The translations under genes were made by a program, and so were the position numbers. A DNA stretch of 64,000 nucleotides. It comes from Roseimaritima ulvae. GTDB lineage: Bacteria > Planctomycetota > Planctomycetia > Pirellulales > Pirellulaceae. Where the stretch lies: assembly GCF_008065135.1 (NCBI RefSeq), contig NZ_CP042914.1, forward strand, positions 1,674,001 through 1,738,000, given 5' to 3'. Shown here piece after piece: positions 44,734-53,381 of this stretch. Below the pieces are notes generated by a model, which saw only the letters and a program-made list of their open reading frames with translations, searched no databases and had not been told where the DNA came from. Numbering within the stretch: position 1 is the first letter of the stretch; each line of letters starts with the position of its first letter.

Positions 44734-46082
44734 TTCGCTACGTTTGTCTATCCGCCTTGTGGCTCGTCGCCTGTGTAGCGGCCGCGGAATCGTGGCCGAC
44801 TTATCGACACGACAATCGACGCAGCGGCGTGACCAGCGACAGCCTGTCGCTGCCCCTGCGGCAACAATGGGTTCGCCAATCCACCCAACCGCCGCTGCCG
44901 TCCTGGACCGGCCCCGCCAAGTGGGACGCCTATTCGGGGAACACCGGACTGCAGTCGATGCGTAATTTCGATCCCTGCTTTTACGTTACGGTGGCGGGCG
45001 GCCAAGTCTATTTTGGATCGTCCGTCGACGATGCCGTGCACTCGCTCGATGCCCAGACGGGAAAAGAGCGTTGGACGTACTTTACCGGCGCACCGGTTCG
45101 CTTTCCGCCGACGATTGAATCCCAGCGGGCGTACTTCGGTTCGGACGACGGGTTTGCCTATTGCTGCGACACGAAAACCGGCCGGTTGGTTTGGAAAAGT
45201 CAGGCGGCGCCGAAGCCGCGATATGTGCCCAGCAATCGCAAGCTGATTTCGGTCTGGCCGGTACGCACGGGCGTCCTGGTCCAAGACGGCACGGCGTGTT
45301 TCGCCGGCTCGTTGGTACCTTGGGAGCCGTCCTATTTTTGGCGAGTCGATGCGGAATCAGGACAACCCAGTGGAGATCAACAGTATCAAACGGAAATCGC
45401 CGGCGTCACCTTGCAAGGAGCGCTGTTGGCATCGTCCGAGCGGGTTTATGTTCCTCAAGGCCGTGCCGCGCCGCTGGCGATCGATTGGACCACGGGCAAA
45501 TCGCTGGGAGCCATCGGCGAAGCCGGAGGCGTGTTCTGCATCCTGACCGAAGACGAGTGGTTGCTCGCAGGGCCGCAAAACCAGAAAAGCCGCAGCGATG
45601 AAATTCGCGTTGCTGATGCCAGCAACCGCAATCGCATGGCCTCGTTCAGCGGAACGAATCGGATTCTTGTGGAAGGCGAATACGCTTGGCTACCGGCAGC
45701 CGGGAAGCTGAAATCGCTGGACCGAAAAGTGTATGTGGACGCCGAAGTGGAAATTGCCGCGGCCGACAAAGTGCTGGGCGACAAGAACGCGGACGCGTCA
45801 CAGAAAGCGGCTGCGAAAGCTCGCCGTGAGGCGGCCGTTGAAAAACGTGAATCGGCTTGGCGGTGGGAGATCGAGTGCCTCAATCCGCTGGAGTTTATTA
45901 AAACCACCGACGCCCTGATCGTCGGATTTGACGGGGAGGTGCGAATCTATGATCCTGATAGCGGCAAACTGCTGTGGAAGACTGTCGTTGACGGGGCCGC
46001 TCATGGACTGACGGTCGCGGATGGGCAGCTGTTTGTCAGCACCGGTCTTGGTCACATTTACGCCTTCGGATCATCGCGATGA
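44730..46082 (+). CDS. Exported PQQ-like beta-propeller protein
   Basis: 450 residues from the ATG at 44730, which overlaps the previous stop and has AAGGTGA just before it. The signal peptide is IRYVCLSALWLVACVAAAE. The mature protein is a propeller with repeats of the form VHSLDAQTGKERWTYFTG, CCDTKTGRLVWKSQA and IYDPDSGKLLWKTVVDG, as in outer-membrane assembly or quinoprotein-like families. A helical insertion of Ala/Lys/Glu-rich sequence (KVLGDKNADASQKAAAKARR) lies near 350-385. It probably acts with its operon neighbours. It overlaps the following lipoprotein gene by 4 bases. Confidence 0.87.
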   Translation: MIRYVCLSALWLVACVAAAESWPTYRHDNRRSGVTSDSLSLPLRQQWVRQSTQPPLPSWTGPAKWDAYSGNTGLQSMRNFDPCFYVTVAGGQVYFGSSVDDAVHSLDAQTGKERWTYFTGAPVRFPPTIESQRAYFGSDDGFAYCCDTKTGRLVWKSQAAPKPRYVPSNRKLISVWPVRTGVLVQDGTACFAGSLVPWEPSYFWRVDAESGQPSGDQQYQTEIAGVTLQGALLASSERVYVPQGRAAPLAIDWTTGKSLGAIGEAGGVFCILTEDEWLLAGPQNQKSRSDEIRVADASNRNRMASFSGTNRILVEGEYAWLPAAGKLKSLDRKVYVDAEVEIAAADKVLGDKNADASQKAAAKARREAAVEKRESAWRWEIECLNPLEFIKTTDALIVGFDGEVRIYDPDSGKLLWKTVVDGAAHGLTVADGQLFVSTGLGHIYAFGSSR

Positions 46083-47227
46083 AAAAGTCGACGTGGCTGC
46101 TATTGTCCGCCGTGATCGTTGCCTCGCTGGCCGCACCGCTGTTGGCCTGCAAGGTGCCCGTGTTCCGCTACGCGCTCGAACGTTGGGCAGCGGATGATTA
46201 CCGGATCGTAGCGGTCGTCGATGGTGAACCGTCAGCGCCAGTTGCCGCGGCCATCGCGCGGCTGCAAGAAGCCGACAAGCTGCCGCTGAATGCGGAGGTC
46301 GAAGTGCTCGACCTCAGCAAACTCAGCGAAGCCGAACTGTGGTCGGTCGAAGGCGTCGATGACACGAGCAACGTGCCGGTCTTGCAGGTCTTCTATCCGG
46401 AAAAGTCGGACGCACGGCAGCTGTGTTGGTCGGGCGAATTGAGCGTCGACAACATCAACCGCTGGATCGACTCGCCGCTTCGCGAAACCATTGCCAGCGA
46501 TTTGGCGAGCGGTGTTTCGGCGACTTGGATTTTGGCCGAGGGGCCGGATGAGCAAGAAAACACATTGATGCACACTCGGCTGCAACAAGCGCTGGCGACG
46601 GCAACCGAAAAAATCTCCGTCCCCGAGGGGGTGATTCGTCGCGACGAGGCCGCGCGGGTGATCGCCGAAGACCCTTCGGCGTCGATGGACGACATCCTCC
46701 GCAGCGACATCCCGCTGCGAATCGAATTTTCCATCCAACGACTTGGTTACAACGATCCCGCCGAGTCCGCGCTGTCAGCGATGTTGGAAGGTCGGGACGG
46801 GGAAATTACGCGGCCCTTTGTGTGTCCCGTGTTTGGCCGTGGCCGTATGGCGGAACCGTTAAACGCCGACGTGTTCAGCGAAGCGGCTGTGGTGTCGGCC
46901 TGCGAGTATCTGGTAGGCGAGTGCAGCTGCAGCGTCAAGGCGCTCAGTCCCGGCATCGACATGTTGTTGCACAACGATTGGCAGGCTCAGCTGGGCAACA
47001 AGATCGTGATGGTCAACGCACCCGCGCCCACAACCGCAACAGTGATTGAGATCCCCGCCGGCAAGCCCGACGCGCCAGCGTTGGATAAGCCAGCGTCGGA
47101 AGAAACGCTCCTTACAGCCGCCGCGTCCTCAAAGCCCTGGACCTGGCAGTGGGTGGCGCTCATTCTCGGCGCCGCAGGCATCGGCGTGTGTACCACCCTG
47201 GCTTTGCGGCAGCGCAAGTCGGGGTGA
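46079..47227 (+). CDS. Putative lipoprotein with C-terminal membrane helix, third gene of PQQ operon
   Basis: 382 residues, not recognised. A signal peptide with lipobox LLAC (Cys24) suggests lipidation. The body has two alpha/beta halves (RIVAVVDGEPSAPVAAAIAR early; TRPFVCPVFGRGRMAEPLN and a Cys-rich YLVGECSCSVKAL later). A C-terminal helix (about 355-375, WQWVALILGAAGIGVCTTLAL) ends in RQRKSG. The early part recalls a thioredoxin-like fold without CxxC. Tight coupling with two propeller genes points to a shared envelope process. Confidence 0.75.
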   Translation: MKKSTWLLLSAVIVASLAAPLLACKVPVFRYALERWAADDYRIVAVVDGEPSAPVAAAIARLQEADKLPLNAEVEVLDLSKLSEAELWSVEGVDDTSNVPVLQVFYPEKSDARQLCWSGELSVDNINRWIDSPLRETIASDLASGVSATWILAEGPDEQENTLMHTRLQQALATATEKISVPEGVIRRDEAARVIAEDPSASMDDILRSDIPLRIEFSIQRLGYNDPAESALSAMLEGRDGEITRPFVCPVFGRGRMAEPLNADVFSEAAVVSACEYLVGECSCSVKALSPGIDMLLHNDWQAQLGNKIVMVNAPAPTTATVIEIPAGKPDAPALDKPASEETLLTAAASSKPWTWQWVALILGAAGIGVCTTLALRQRKSG

Positions 47228-47473
47228 AGCCCAGTATCTTTTGTCAGGGGCGGAAAAATCTTCTAAAGAACTTTGCGCAGTTGGAGCACCAAATGAATTT
47301 AATGCGGCCCAAATACGGGCTGCATTCTCTGGTGTTGCCCGCACCCAGAAGTCGATGGCGCCTGTCGAGCGGGGGCAGCCATGAGCAGCCATCGCGTATG
47401 CGCCTACCACCAGATACTCAGCTTCCGCCTCGTTTAATGCGACCAACATGTCTCTGAAATTCGGATTTAGCAC
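47228..47473 (-). pseudogene. Truncated nucleotidyltransferase (DUF6036/AbiEii-like) remnant
   Basis: From a GTG at 47473 the frame gives NPNFRDMLVALNEAEAEYLVVGAYAMAAHG with STGAIDFWV. This is the start of a small nucleotidyltransferase family in which G-x-Y-A-M/L and D-I/A-D form the active site. After about residue 80 the frame runs into the antisense of the preceding operon gene and the expected C-terminal half is missing. Here the usual DID is AID, so the first catalytic Asp also appears lost. It reads as a decayed gene, possibly a toxin-antitoxin remnant. Confidence 0.6.
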
Positions 47474-47595
47474 TGTTCGGCTTCATAAACATCCATGCAT
47501 CGAAAGTAAGTTGCCAAACAACCCACTCATTCTACCAACGCACGCCAGCCTGACCAATCAAGAAGGCGGGGGATGGCTGCCATTGCAGGTTATGC

Positions 47596-48102
47596 TCAGG
47601 AGCCGGTATCGATTTGTTTGACCCGAAACGCTGGTTGGGCGGGCGGTGCTTCGGCGACATGCTGCGGCCAGTCGAGTAGTTTCGCCTGGTCTCTGGGATT
47701 GCCGCGTCGTTCAATCCGTCGCCGCCGCTCTTCGTCTTCGCAGGTCAGAAACCAGATCGTTGGCTCGACGCCCAATCGCTTGCGCAGCTGATCCGGCCAG
47801 CGGGCGTCGCCAAGCTCTCGCGTGAAGGGACCCACGATCACCACGCTGATGTGATTCAGATTGTCAGCGGCGGTTTGAAACAGGCACTCATAAACCGCAT
47901 CACGAAAGATCCGTTTGTACTCTGGACTATCGCGGTCGGTGGGGTCCAGCCCGGCGGCCAACAAGCCCGCTCGCACGACCGGTTCGGTGACCGTGTCACT
48001 GTCGAGTAGAACGGCGGCCGATTGAGCCGCCAACTCTTTGCCAAACGAGCTCTTACCAACGCCGGCGGCTCCGGCAACGATGTGCAGTGAATGTTGGGTC
48101 AT
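47596..48102 (-). CDS. Small P-loop kinase (zeta-toxin/AAA_33-like)
   Basis: 168 residues from the ATG at 48102 (a longer start at 48168 is open). Walker A is GAAGVGKSS at 11-19, preceded by a hydrophobic strand (SLHIVA). A DSD follows the second strand, then VVIVGPFTREL and TIWFLTCEDEERRRRIERRG, a lid-like Arg-rich motif. This pattern fits ATP-dependent small-molecule kinases of the zeta-toxin/AAA_33 group. The substrate is unknown. No antitoxin gene is adjacent, so a toxin role is doubtful. Confidence 0.8.
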   Translation of the reverse strand: MTQHSLHIVAGAAGVGKSSFGKELAAQSAAVLLDSDTVTEPVVRAGLLAAGLDPTDRDSPEYKRIFRDAVYECLFQTAADNLNHISVVIVGPFTRELGDARWPDQLRKRLGVEPTIWFLTCEDEERRRRIERRGNPRDQAKLLDWPQHVAEAPPAQPAFRVKQIDTGS

Positions 48103-48413
48103 GGTGCTTTGATGATCGGCTGACAATGGTGAAAGTGCAGTACCGCTCATCGGATATCCGGAGCTCAAAAAGGAAGGTTGCTCGATGACACCGCTCCGAA
48201 ACGAAGCGGATGCTACGGGCGTACAAGAGAGTCTACCAACAATAGCCCGTCGTCACGAAGATGGGGGGCGGAGGCTGCTAACACTGGCGGGGCTCCGCTA
48301 TTCTTGGTGAAAAAACTATTTGGCACGGCAATCGCTCCCTCGCAGGCAGCGCAATTGTTTGTTCGCAAATGGTTGACGCGTTAATTCGCCTTTCAGCCTG
48401 AACGAAACCGATT

Positions 48414-49931
48414 ATGGCAGACAATATTGCTCGACTTCGCGACCGACTAGACCAGGCCTTTGGATTCCAAGAATTTCGCCCTGGCCAACGAAAGGCTTGT
48501 TCGGCTGCGATGAACGGGCGAGACACCTTGATCCTGTTGCCTACCGGGTCGGGAAAAAGTTTGTGCTACCAACTTCCCGGCTTGGAACTGGATGGAGTCA
48601 CGGTGGTGGTCAGCCCGTTGATTTCGCTTGCCGAAGATCAAGCGAATAGCTTACGCGAACTTGGCATTGAAGCGGTCATCCTGAACAGTTCTCGCTCAGC
48701 AAAACAGATCAAACGGTTCCGCAATGACCTGCGAAGCGGGAAAGCGGAATTTGTATTTACGACGCCCGAGCGGTTGCAGAAGACGGACTTGTGCGAGCTG
48801 CTGTGCGAAGTGGGCGTGGACATGCTGGTGATTGACGAAGCCCATTGTGTCAGCCAATGGGGCCACGACTTTCGTCCAGACTATCTTTGTCTGCGGCATG
48901 TGCGTCAACGACTGGCAGATCCTCCCATTTTGGCGATGACAGCGACGGCGTCGCCTCGAACCATCGACGAGATCGTTTCAGCGCTGCGGTTGAGTTCACC
49001 GGTGACGGTTTGCCGTAGCCCTTATCGTGAGAATCTTCGACTGTCCGTTGTTCCCTGCGACGGGGAGGCGCAGAAGGTGAGCACCATCCGCGAGTTGCTG
49101 ACCGACGACCGCGAGGGCTTCGCGAACGAGCCAGCGATCGTGTATTGCAACACCATCAAAAACACGGAACGGCTGGTCGATGAACTATCGGACCTGGAGG
49201 TTCCGGTTTTGATGTACCACGGTCGGATGAATAAACGGTTGCGACAACAATCGCAGCAAGCGTTTATGGACGGACCTCCTGCAGTTATCGTCGCCACAAA
49301 CGCGTTTGGCCTGGGGATCGACAAGCCGGACATCCGCCGTGTGATTCACTACAGCTTGCCTGGATCCTTGGAAGCCTACTACCAAGAGGTCGGCCGCGCC
49401 GGACGGGATGGAAAGCACGCCCAGTGCACCATGCTGTTCGACCCGGAGGATCTGTCTGTGCTGAAGATGTTCGCTGGAGGCCATATGGATTCTTCCAAAC
49501 TGGCGACGGCCCATCATTGCCTTCTGCAGGCTAGCCAGCACTCAGAGGCTGACGACGGAACCGTTTCGATGACCGACCTGATCAAAACCAGCCCTTTCGG
49601 TCGGCAGACACTTAAAAATTGTTTGCACCAACTTGCGGCCCGAGGTTTGGTCGCCCCCGCTGGTCGAGGGCGGTGGCGGTCGATCGTGGACGACATCGAC
49701 CACGACGTAACGGATCGCATCGCCGCGGACGGTCGGTCACGCGCGGAAGATCGCCAGATTGCGCTGCAACAGATGGTTCAATTCGCCCAGAAGCGGGCGT
49801 GTCGTTGGACGGCGGTGCTAAAACATTTTGATGACGATCAAGCTGACGAACTTTCCGACTGCCGCTGCGATGTCTGCGAACCGGTGAGCGATTCGATTGA
49901 CACCCCAGTAGAAGAACCGTTACCGACTTAG
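48414..49931 (+). CDS. recQ: RecQ-family ATP-dependent DNA helicase
   Basis: 505 residues. Helicase motifs: FGFQEFRPGQ (motif 0), LLPTGSGKS (Walker A, 42-49), VIDEAHCVSQWGHDFRPDY (DEAH at 141-144), ILAMTATA, QAFMDGPPAVIVATNAFGLG, and YYQEVGRAGRDG (motif VI). A RecQ-type C-terminal zinc element is present (Cys residues in CRWTAVLKHF and CRCDVCEP). There is no HRDC domain, so it is shorter than E. coli RecQ. It unwinds DNA 3' to 5' in recombination and repair. It stands alone on plus. Confidence 0.93.
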   Translation: MADNIARLRDRLDQAFGFQEFRPGQRKACSAAMNGRDTLILLPTGSGKSLCYQLPGLELDGVTVVVSPLISLAEDQANSLRELGIEAVILNSSRSAKQIKRFRNDLRSGKAEFVFTTPERLQKTDLCELLCEVGVDMLVIDEAHCVSQWGHDFRPDYLCLRHVRQRLADPPILAMTATASPRTIDEIVSALRLSSPVTVCRSPYRENLRLSVVPCDGEAQKVSTIRELLTDDREGFANEPAIVYCNTIKNTERLVDELSDLEVPVLMYHGRMNKRLRQQSQQAFMDGPPAVIVATNAFGLGIDKPDIRRVIHYSLPGSLEAYYQEVGRAGRDGKHAQCTMLFDPEDLSVLKMFAGGHMDSSKLATAHHCLLQASQHSEADDGTVSMTDLIKTSPFGRQTLKNCLHQLAARGLVAPAGRGRWRSIVDDIDHDVTDRIAADGRSRAEDRQIALQQMVQFAQKRACRWTAVLKHFDDDQADELSDCRCDVCEPVSDSIDTPVEEPLPT

Positions 49932-49980
49932 CAACAGAGTGATATCTGTGGCGCGAGCGTGGAGTGCCTTGCACCGCCGT

Positions 49981-50841
49981 TTAGAAACCGGCGGGCGCCA
50001 ACGATGTGGCTTCTTCAATCTCCGTCGCAGTTGGTTCGCGCAGCACGCGGAGACGATCCAATGCGTCGTCAAACCGAACAAGCCCCATCGAGTCGAACGC
50101 TTGGAGCCAAGACGCCATCGGCCATTCCCGCCATTTCAGACGAAACTGCTCGGCGTTGCGAACGATTTCGCGAAAGTGATTTAACGGCGGTTTGCAGACG
50201 GCGTGATGCTGATGAAAAACGGTCGCTCCAACAAATCCGAATTGGATCCCCGCTTGGCGAGCGGAAAAAGCAAAGTCCGTGTCCTCGCCTCCGTAACCAC
50301 GAAACGATTCATCAAATCCACCGATGGCTTCAAAATCGGAACGCGTGATTCCAAAGCAAAGTGACCAGAACAACTCATAGCGATCCGAAGTTCGACGTTC
50401 GCCGCTGACTAGGTTGGGCTGCAGCGGATGCCTTGCAGCGACCGACTGCAGACTTTCCAATGTCCACGCAGGGTCTGTCGCACCGGCGGGGAGGTAGCGA
50501 GGGTTTCCCATCCACAGCTGCGGCTGGTCCGCCAACGCGGCGTCGAACACATCGATCATCGCAGTAGAGGGAATGCAGTCCACATCCAAGAAAACCATTC
50601 GGTCCGTTTGGCACAACTCGGCCGCATGGTTTCTCGCTTCCGCCAGCGGCAATCGGCTTCCATCGCCATCGATTCGTGACGTGCGAAGCTTGATGTCTCC
50701 ACGCTTTGCCAGCTGCACGTCCTGATCCATTCCGACCACGATCCACTCGACGGGCGGCTGGTTAGAACGCAAAAGTCCAGTAAGCAGATTGTCTAGATGT
50801 TGCTGTCGACCTCGTACGATGGTCAAGACGCTAAGCGACAT
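49981..50841 (-). CDS. Family 2 glycosyltransferase with GT7-type C-terminal motif
   Basis: 286 residues from the ATG at 50841, preceded by AAGAGGA; the start overlaps the end of the upstream glycosyltransferase gene. A GT-A fold is indicated by SLSVLTIVRGRQQHLDN and VFLDVDCIPS, the DxD that binds metal and sugar nucleotide. The C-terminal GGFDESFRGYGGEDTDFAF is typical of the galactosyl/GalNAc-transferase motif. It would add a hexose or N-acetylhexosamine to a surface glycan. It is the last gene of a coupled glycosyltransferase set. Confidence 0.9.
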   Translation of the reverse strand: MSLSVLTIVRGRQQHLDNLLTGLLRSNQPPVEWIVVGMDQDVQLAKRGDIKLRTSRIDGDGSRLPLAEARNHAAELCQTDRMVFLDVDCIPSTAMIDVFDAALADQPQLWMGNPRYLPAGATDPAWTLESLQSVAARHPLQPNLVSGERRTSDRYELFWSLCFGITRSDFEAIGGFDESFRGYGGEDTDFAFSARQAGIQFGFVGATVFHQHHAVCKPPLNHFREIVRNAEQFRLKWREWPMASWLQAFDSMGLVRFDDALDRLRVLREPTATEIEEATSLAPAGF

Positions 50842-51926
50842 TCCTCTTCCCCTGAAGCGTGTTGACGATGTGAACGTGACCAGCGGGCCACCTGTTCGAT
50901 ATGCGCAGCCGCTTGCTTCGCACCGTCGTCGATAAAGACCTGATCCCAGCGACGCGGGTCGAGCTGTTTCGCTTGCTTGATGAGATTCGGCCATTGGTGA
51001 GTCTGCGGCCAAGCAGGTAAACCGATGGCAAGTTGTTCTCGCTGCAGCACAACCGTTTTGCGAAGCTGTTCATCAAACGGCCGTTGTTCGGCAATCGCGA
51101 TAAAACGACTACGCAAATTGCCAAGCTCCATTACGCTGTTGTGCCCTGCCGAGGAGATGACTACATCGGCCGATGCCAGGTATCGTTGTGGAGCGGCTAT
51201 CCAACCGGCGAAACGCAAATTCGCTGGTGTCCTGTCACGCCGCTCATCGTCGGACTTGCCCAGCACGATCCACTCGTGATCCGGCATGCTGCTAGCCGCC
51301 TCGCGGAGCCGCTGATGGACGTCACATGAACCGCCACGACCGAACATCACGACAACCCGATTGGGGACCACTTTAACAGCATCGTCGCCATCGGCTTGGC
51401 GGCAAAAGCCATCCAGATAGATCGTCTTCTCTTTCACCCAATCCGGCGTGATCTCGTCTTCCATGTGTTGCGGGAAAGGGGCCAGCAGCGATCGTGCGGC
51501 CGCGTATGCTCCCAAATGGGCCGCATCGCTACGGTCGCCGTGTTGGCGCATTACGATCTGTGGGATCGAAGCCAGCCGCGTCAGCATCGAGATTTCGGCG
51601 GAAACATCAACAACCATCACGTCCGGCTTTTGTTGATCCAGCCAAGCGGTGTACTGCGCCACGCGACGAGTAATATTGTCCGTCCACAATGGAGCATAGT
51701 GGAACGAGGGCACGTCTTCCGCGTGGCGAAGACCGGACTCGGGGACGTCGTCGATGTCGCAGGCGAGTTCACGCACGGACGTCAGCGTTGGTCCTCGCCA
51801 ACGCAGGTCATCGATGCGGCTGGTCAGCACCGTTGCCGGGACAGTCAGATGCCTCAGTATCGCTTCGGTGCGATGTTTGTGCCCTAGACCGTGATAGTGA
51901 ACGTAAAATCCAATGTTTTCCTTCAT
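50823..51926 (-). CDS. GT-B glycosyltransferase (MurG/GT28-like)
   Basis: 367 residues with a GT-B N-terminus (IGFYVHYHGLGHKHRTEAIL, with the glycine-rich GLGH loop) and a C-terminal nucleotide-sugar site (VVMFGRGGSCDVHQRLREA, SADVVISSAGHNSVMEL). The arrangement matches MurG/UGT-like enzymes that transfer a sugar from UDP-sugars. The acceptor is not predictable. It overlaps the upstream GT4 gene by 4 bases and the downstream GT2 gene by 19 bases, so translation is coupled. Confidence 0.88.
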   Translation of the reverse strand: MKENIGFYVHYHGLGHKHRTEAILRHLTVPATVLTSRIDDLRWRGPTLTSVRELACDIDDVPESGLRHAEDVPSFHYAPLWTDNITRRVAQYTAWLDQQKPDVMVVDVSAEISMLTRLASIPQIVMRQHGDRSDAAHLGAYAAARSLLAPFPQHMEDEITPDWVKEKTIYLDGFCRQADGDDAVKVVPNRVVVMFGRGGSCDVHQRLREAASSMPDHEWIVLGKSDDERRDRTPANLRFAGWIAAPQRYLASADVVISSAGHNSVMELGNLRSRFIAIAEQRPFDEQLRKTVVLQREQLAIGLPAWPQTHQWPNLIKQAKQLDPRRWDQVFIDDGAKQAAAHIEQVARWSRSHRQHASGEEECRLAS

Positions 51927-52993
51927 GCCGCCACTTTAGTACGCGCCGTGTTATAGAGCTGTTCATAGCGGCGGAGCATCCGCGACATGCCAAAGTTTTC
52001 TTGTGCGTAGCGACGGCACACGTTGCTGTTGAGCTGCAAGCATCTTGTCACCGCTTCGGCGAGCTGTCGGACGTCTCCCGGCGGGGCAAGCTGGCCGACG
52101 TGCGGTGACACGATCTCGGGCAAAGCTCCTCTCGCAAAACCCGCGACGGGAGTCCCACATGCCAACGCTTCGGCAACGACTAGGCCGAAAGGTTCGTCCC
52201 AGCACGGGGTGACCAGAGCCACCGCCGAGCGGCTGAGCAGTTCGCAAAGTTCGTCGTGTGTACGATGACCTAGGTACTGATCGCCGCGTTTCAGACGTGG
52301 TTCGACTTGTTGGTCGAAGTACTTCTGGTCAGAGATGGGGCCCACGATGTCGATTGACAATCCGGCCTGATGCGCGGCGTCAACCGCGTAGTGGGTACCC
52401 TTGTCTGCCAAGATCCGCCCGAACCAAATTGCACGTTTCGTTTTGGATGTAGTACAAATTTTCCAGTGATCGGTATCGACGCTGTTATGAATGATGGCTT
52501 GATCATCGATGACGTTCGACCAAGCGTTTGCGTTGGCCGCGGAAATGTTGACAAAGCGACCACACCTCTGGGACCCCCGATCACGAAGCTCGTGGACCAT
52601 ACGAGGCAGCGGTGGAGCGTGAAGCGTCGTCACCATTTCAACCGGCACTGTGGCTGCGAACCGCAGGGGGATCGGACTGAGCGAATGATTGTGGACAATG
52701 TCGTAGTCGGAAGCGGCCAGATTCACCATCAGTTTGGCGTAAGCCTCGTCTTCGAGTGCTTCGACCAGCTCCGTGTCCACGCGACCGAGACGTCGCTGAG
52801 ACTCGGCAATGGTGCTGCGGGGCACGACCGCCTCGACCGGCAACATGGGGTCGGAATCCCCCGCCGCGAACAGCGTGACCGAATGGCCCCGAGCTTGTAA
52901 GTTCATGGCGAGTTGATGCGTAAAACACTCGAGTCCACCAGCAAATGGCTTGGCAATTGGGAACTTAAGATGCCCAATGATCCCAATCTTCAT
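51923..52993 (-). CDS. Family 4 glycosyltransferase
   Basis: 356 residues. The N-terminal domain has FAGGLECFTHQLAMNLQARGH, usual for GT4. The C-terminal donor-binding domain has KRAIWFGRILADKG and the E-x7-E motif region EPFGLVVAEALACGTPVAGF. It transfers a sugar from a nucleotide donor with retention, probably building the same glycan as its two neighbours. Its start overlaps the stop of a small upstream gene and its stop overlaps the GT-B start (ATGA in both). Confidence 0.92.
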   Translation of the reverse strand: MKIGIIGHLKFPIAKPFAGGLECFTHQLAMNLQARGHSVTLFAAGDSDPMLPVEAVVPRSTIAESQRRLGRVDTELVEALEDEAYAKLMVNLAASDYDIVHNHSLSPIPLRFAATVPVEMVTTLHAPPLPRMVHELRDRGSQRCGRFVNISAANANAWSNVIDDQAIIHNSVDTDHWKICTTSKTKRAIWFGRILADKGTHYAVDAAHQAGLSIDIVGPISDQKYFDQQVEPRLKRGDQYLGHRTHDELCELLSRSAVALVTPCWDEPFGLVVAEALACGTPVAGFARGALPEIVSPHVGQLAPPGDVRQLAEAVTRCLQLNSNVCRRYAQENFGMSRMLRRYEQLYNTARTKVAA

Positions 52994-53235
52994 CTGTTTT
53001 GCTCCATATTGGTCTTATTGCGATCGACATCGCTGGTGTAAGGTTCCGTTGATTCCGGCGTATCGATTGCTACCAGTCCTGAACGCTCCACCAACGAACT
53101 CGTCACACCGGTTTCGCGCGTCAACCGTTCTGCTTTGGTGATCGTGTTGCCGACGTTCGCCAGCAGGCGAGAGAGTCGGCTTGCCGCCCCGGGCCGGGCG
53201 GCCTCAAACCTTGTTGTCGCTGATTGGGGATGCAT
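52990..53235 (-). CDS. Small hypothetical protein at the head of the glycosyltransferase operon
   Basis: About 81 residues from the ATG at 53235 (an ATG at 53295 is also open). No family is recognised; the middle is basic and helical (AASRLSRLLANVGNTITKAE) and the end is polar. The only strong support for translation is the 4-base ATGA overlap with the GT4 gene start, matching the couplings further down the operon. Confidence 0.45.
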   Translation of the reverse strand: MHPQSATTRFEAARPGAASRLSRLLANVGNTITKAERLTRETGVTSSLVERSGLVAIDTPESTEPYTSDVDRNKTNMEQNR

Positions 53236-53381
53236 CGTAGGTATCCGAAATGGGGGGACCAGAGCTGTGCTTGATTTGCTTTGTTGTCTGCACAAGCCTT
53301 AAGCAAGCGGCGGGCCAGTTGGCGTAGAATCTGCTGGCTTTCTCCGCCGTGGGTGCTAAGTAAGGGAACAGTAACGGGTTA

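Noticed and set aside
47596-48102. Zeta-type toxin of a toxin-antitoxin pair
   Set aside because: A P-loop kinase fold is likely, but no antitoxin gene adjoins it, so only a kinase call is made.
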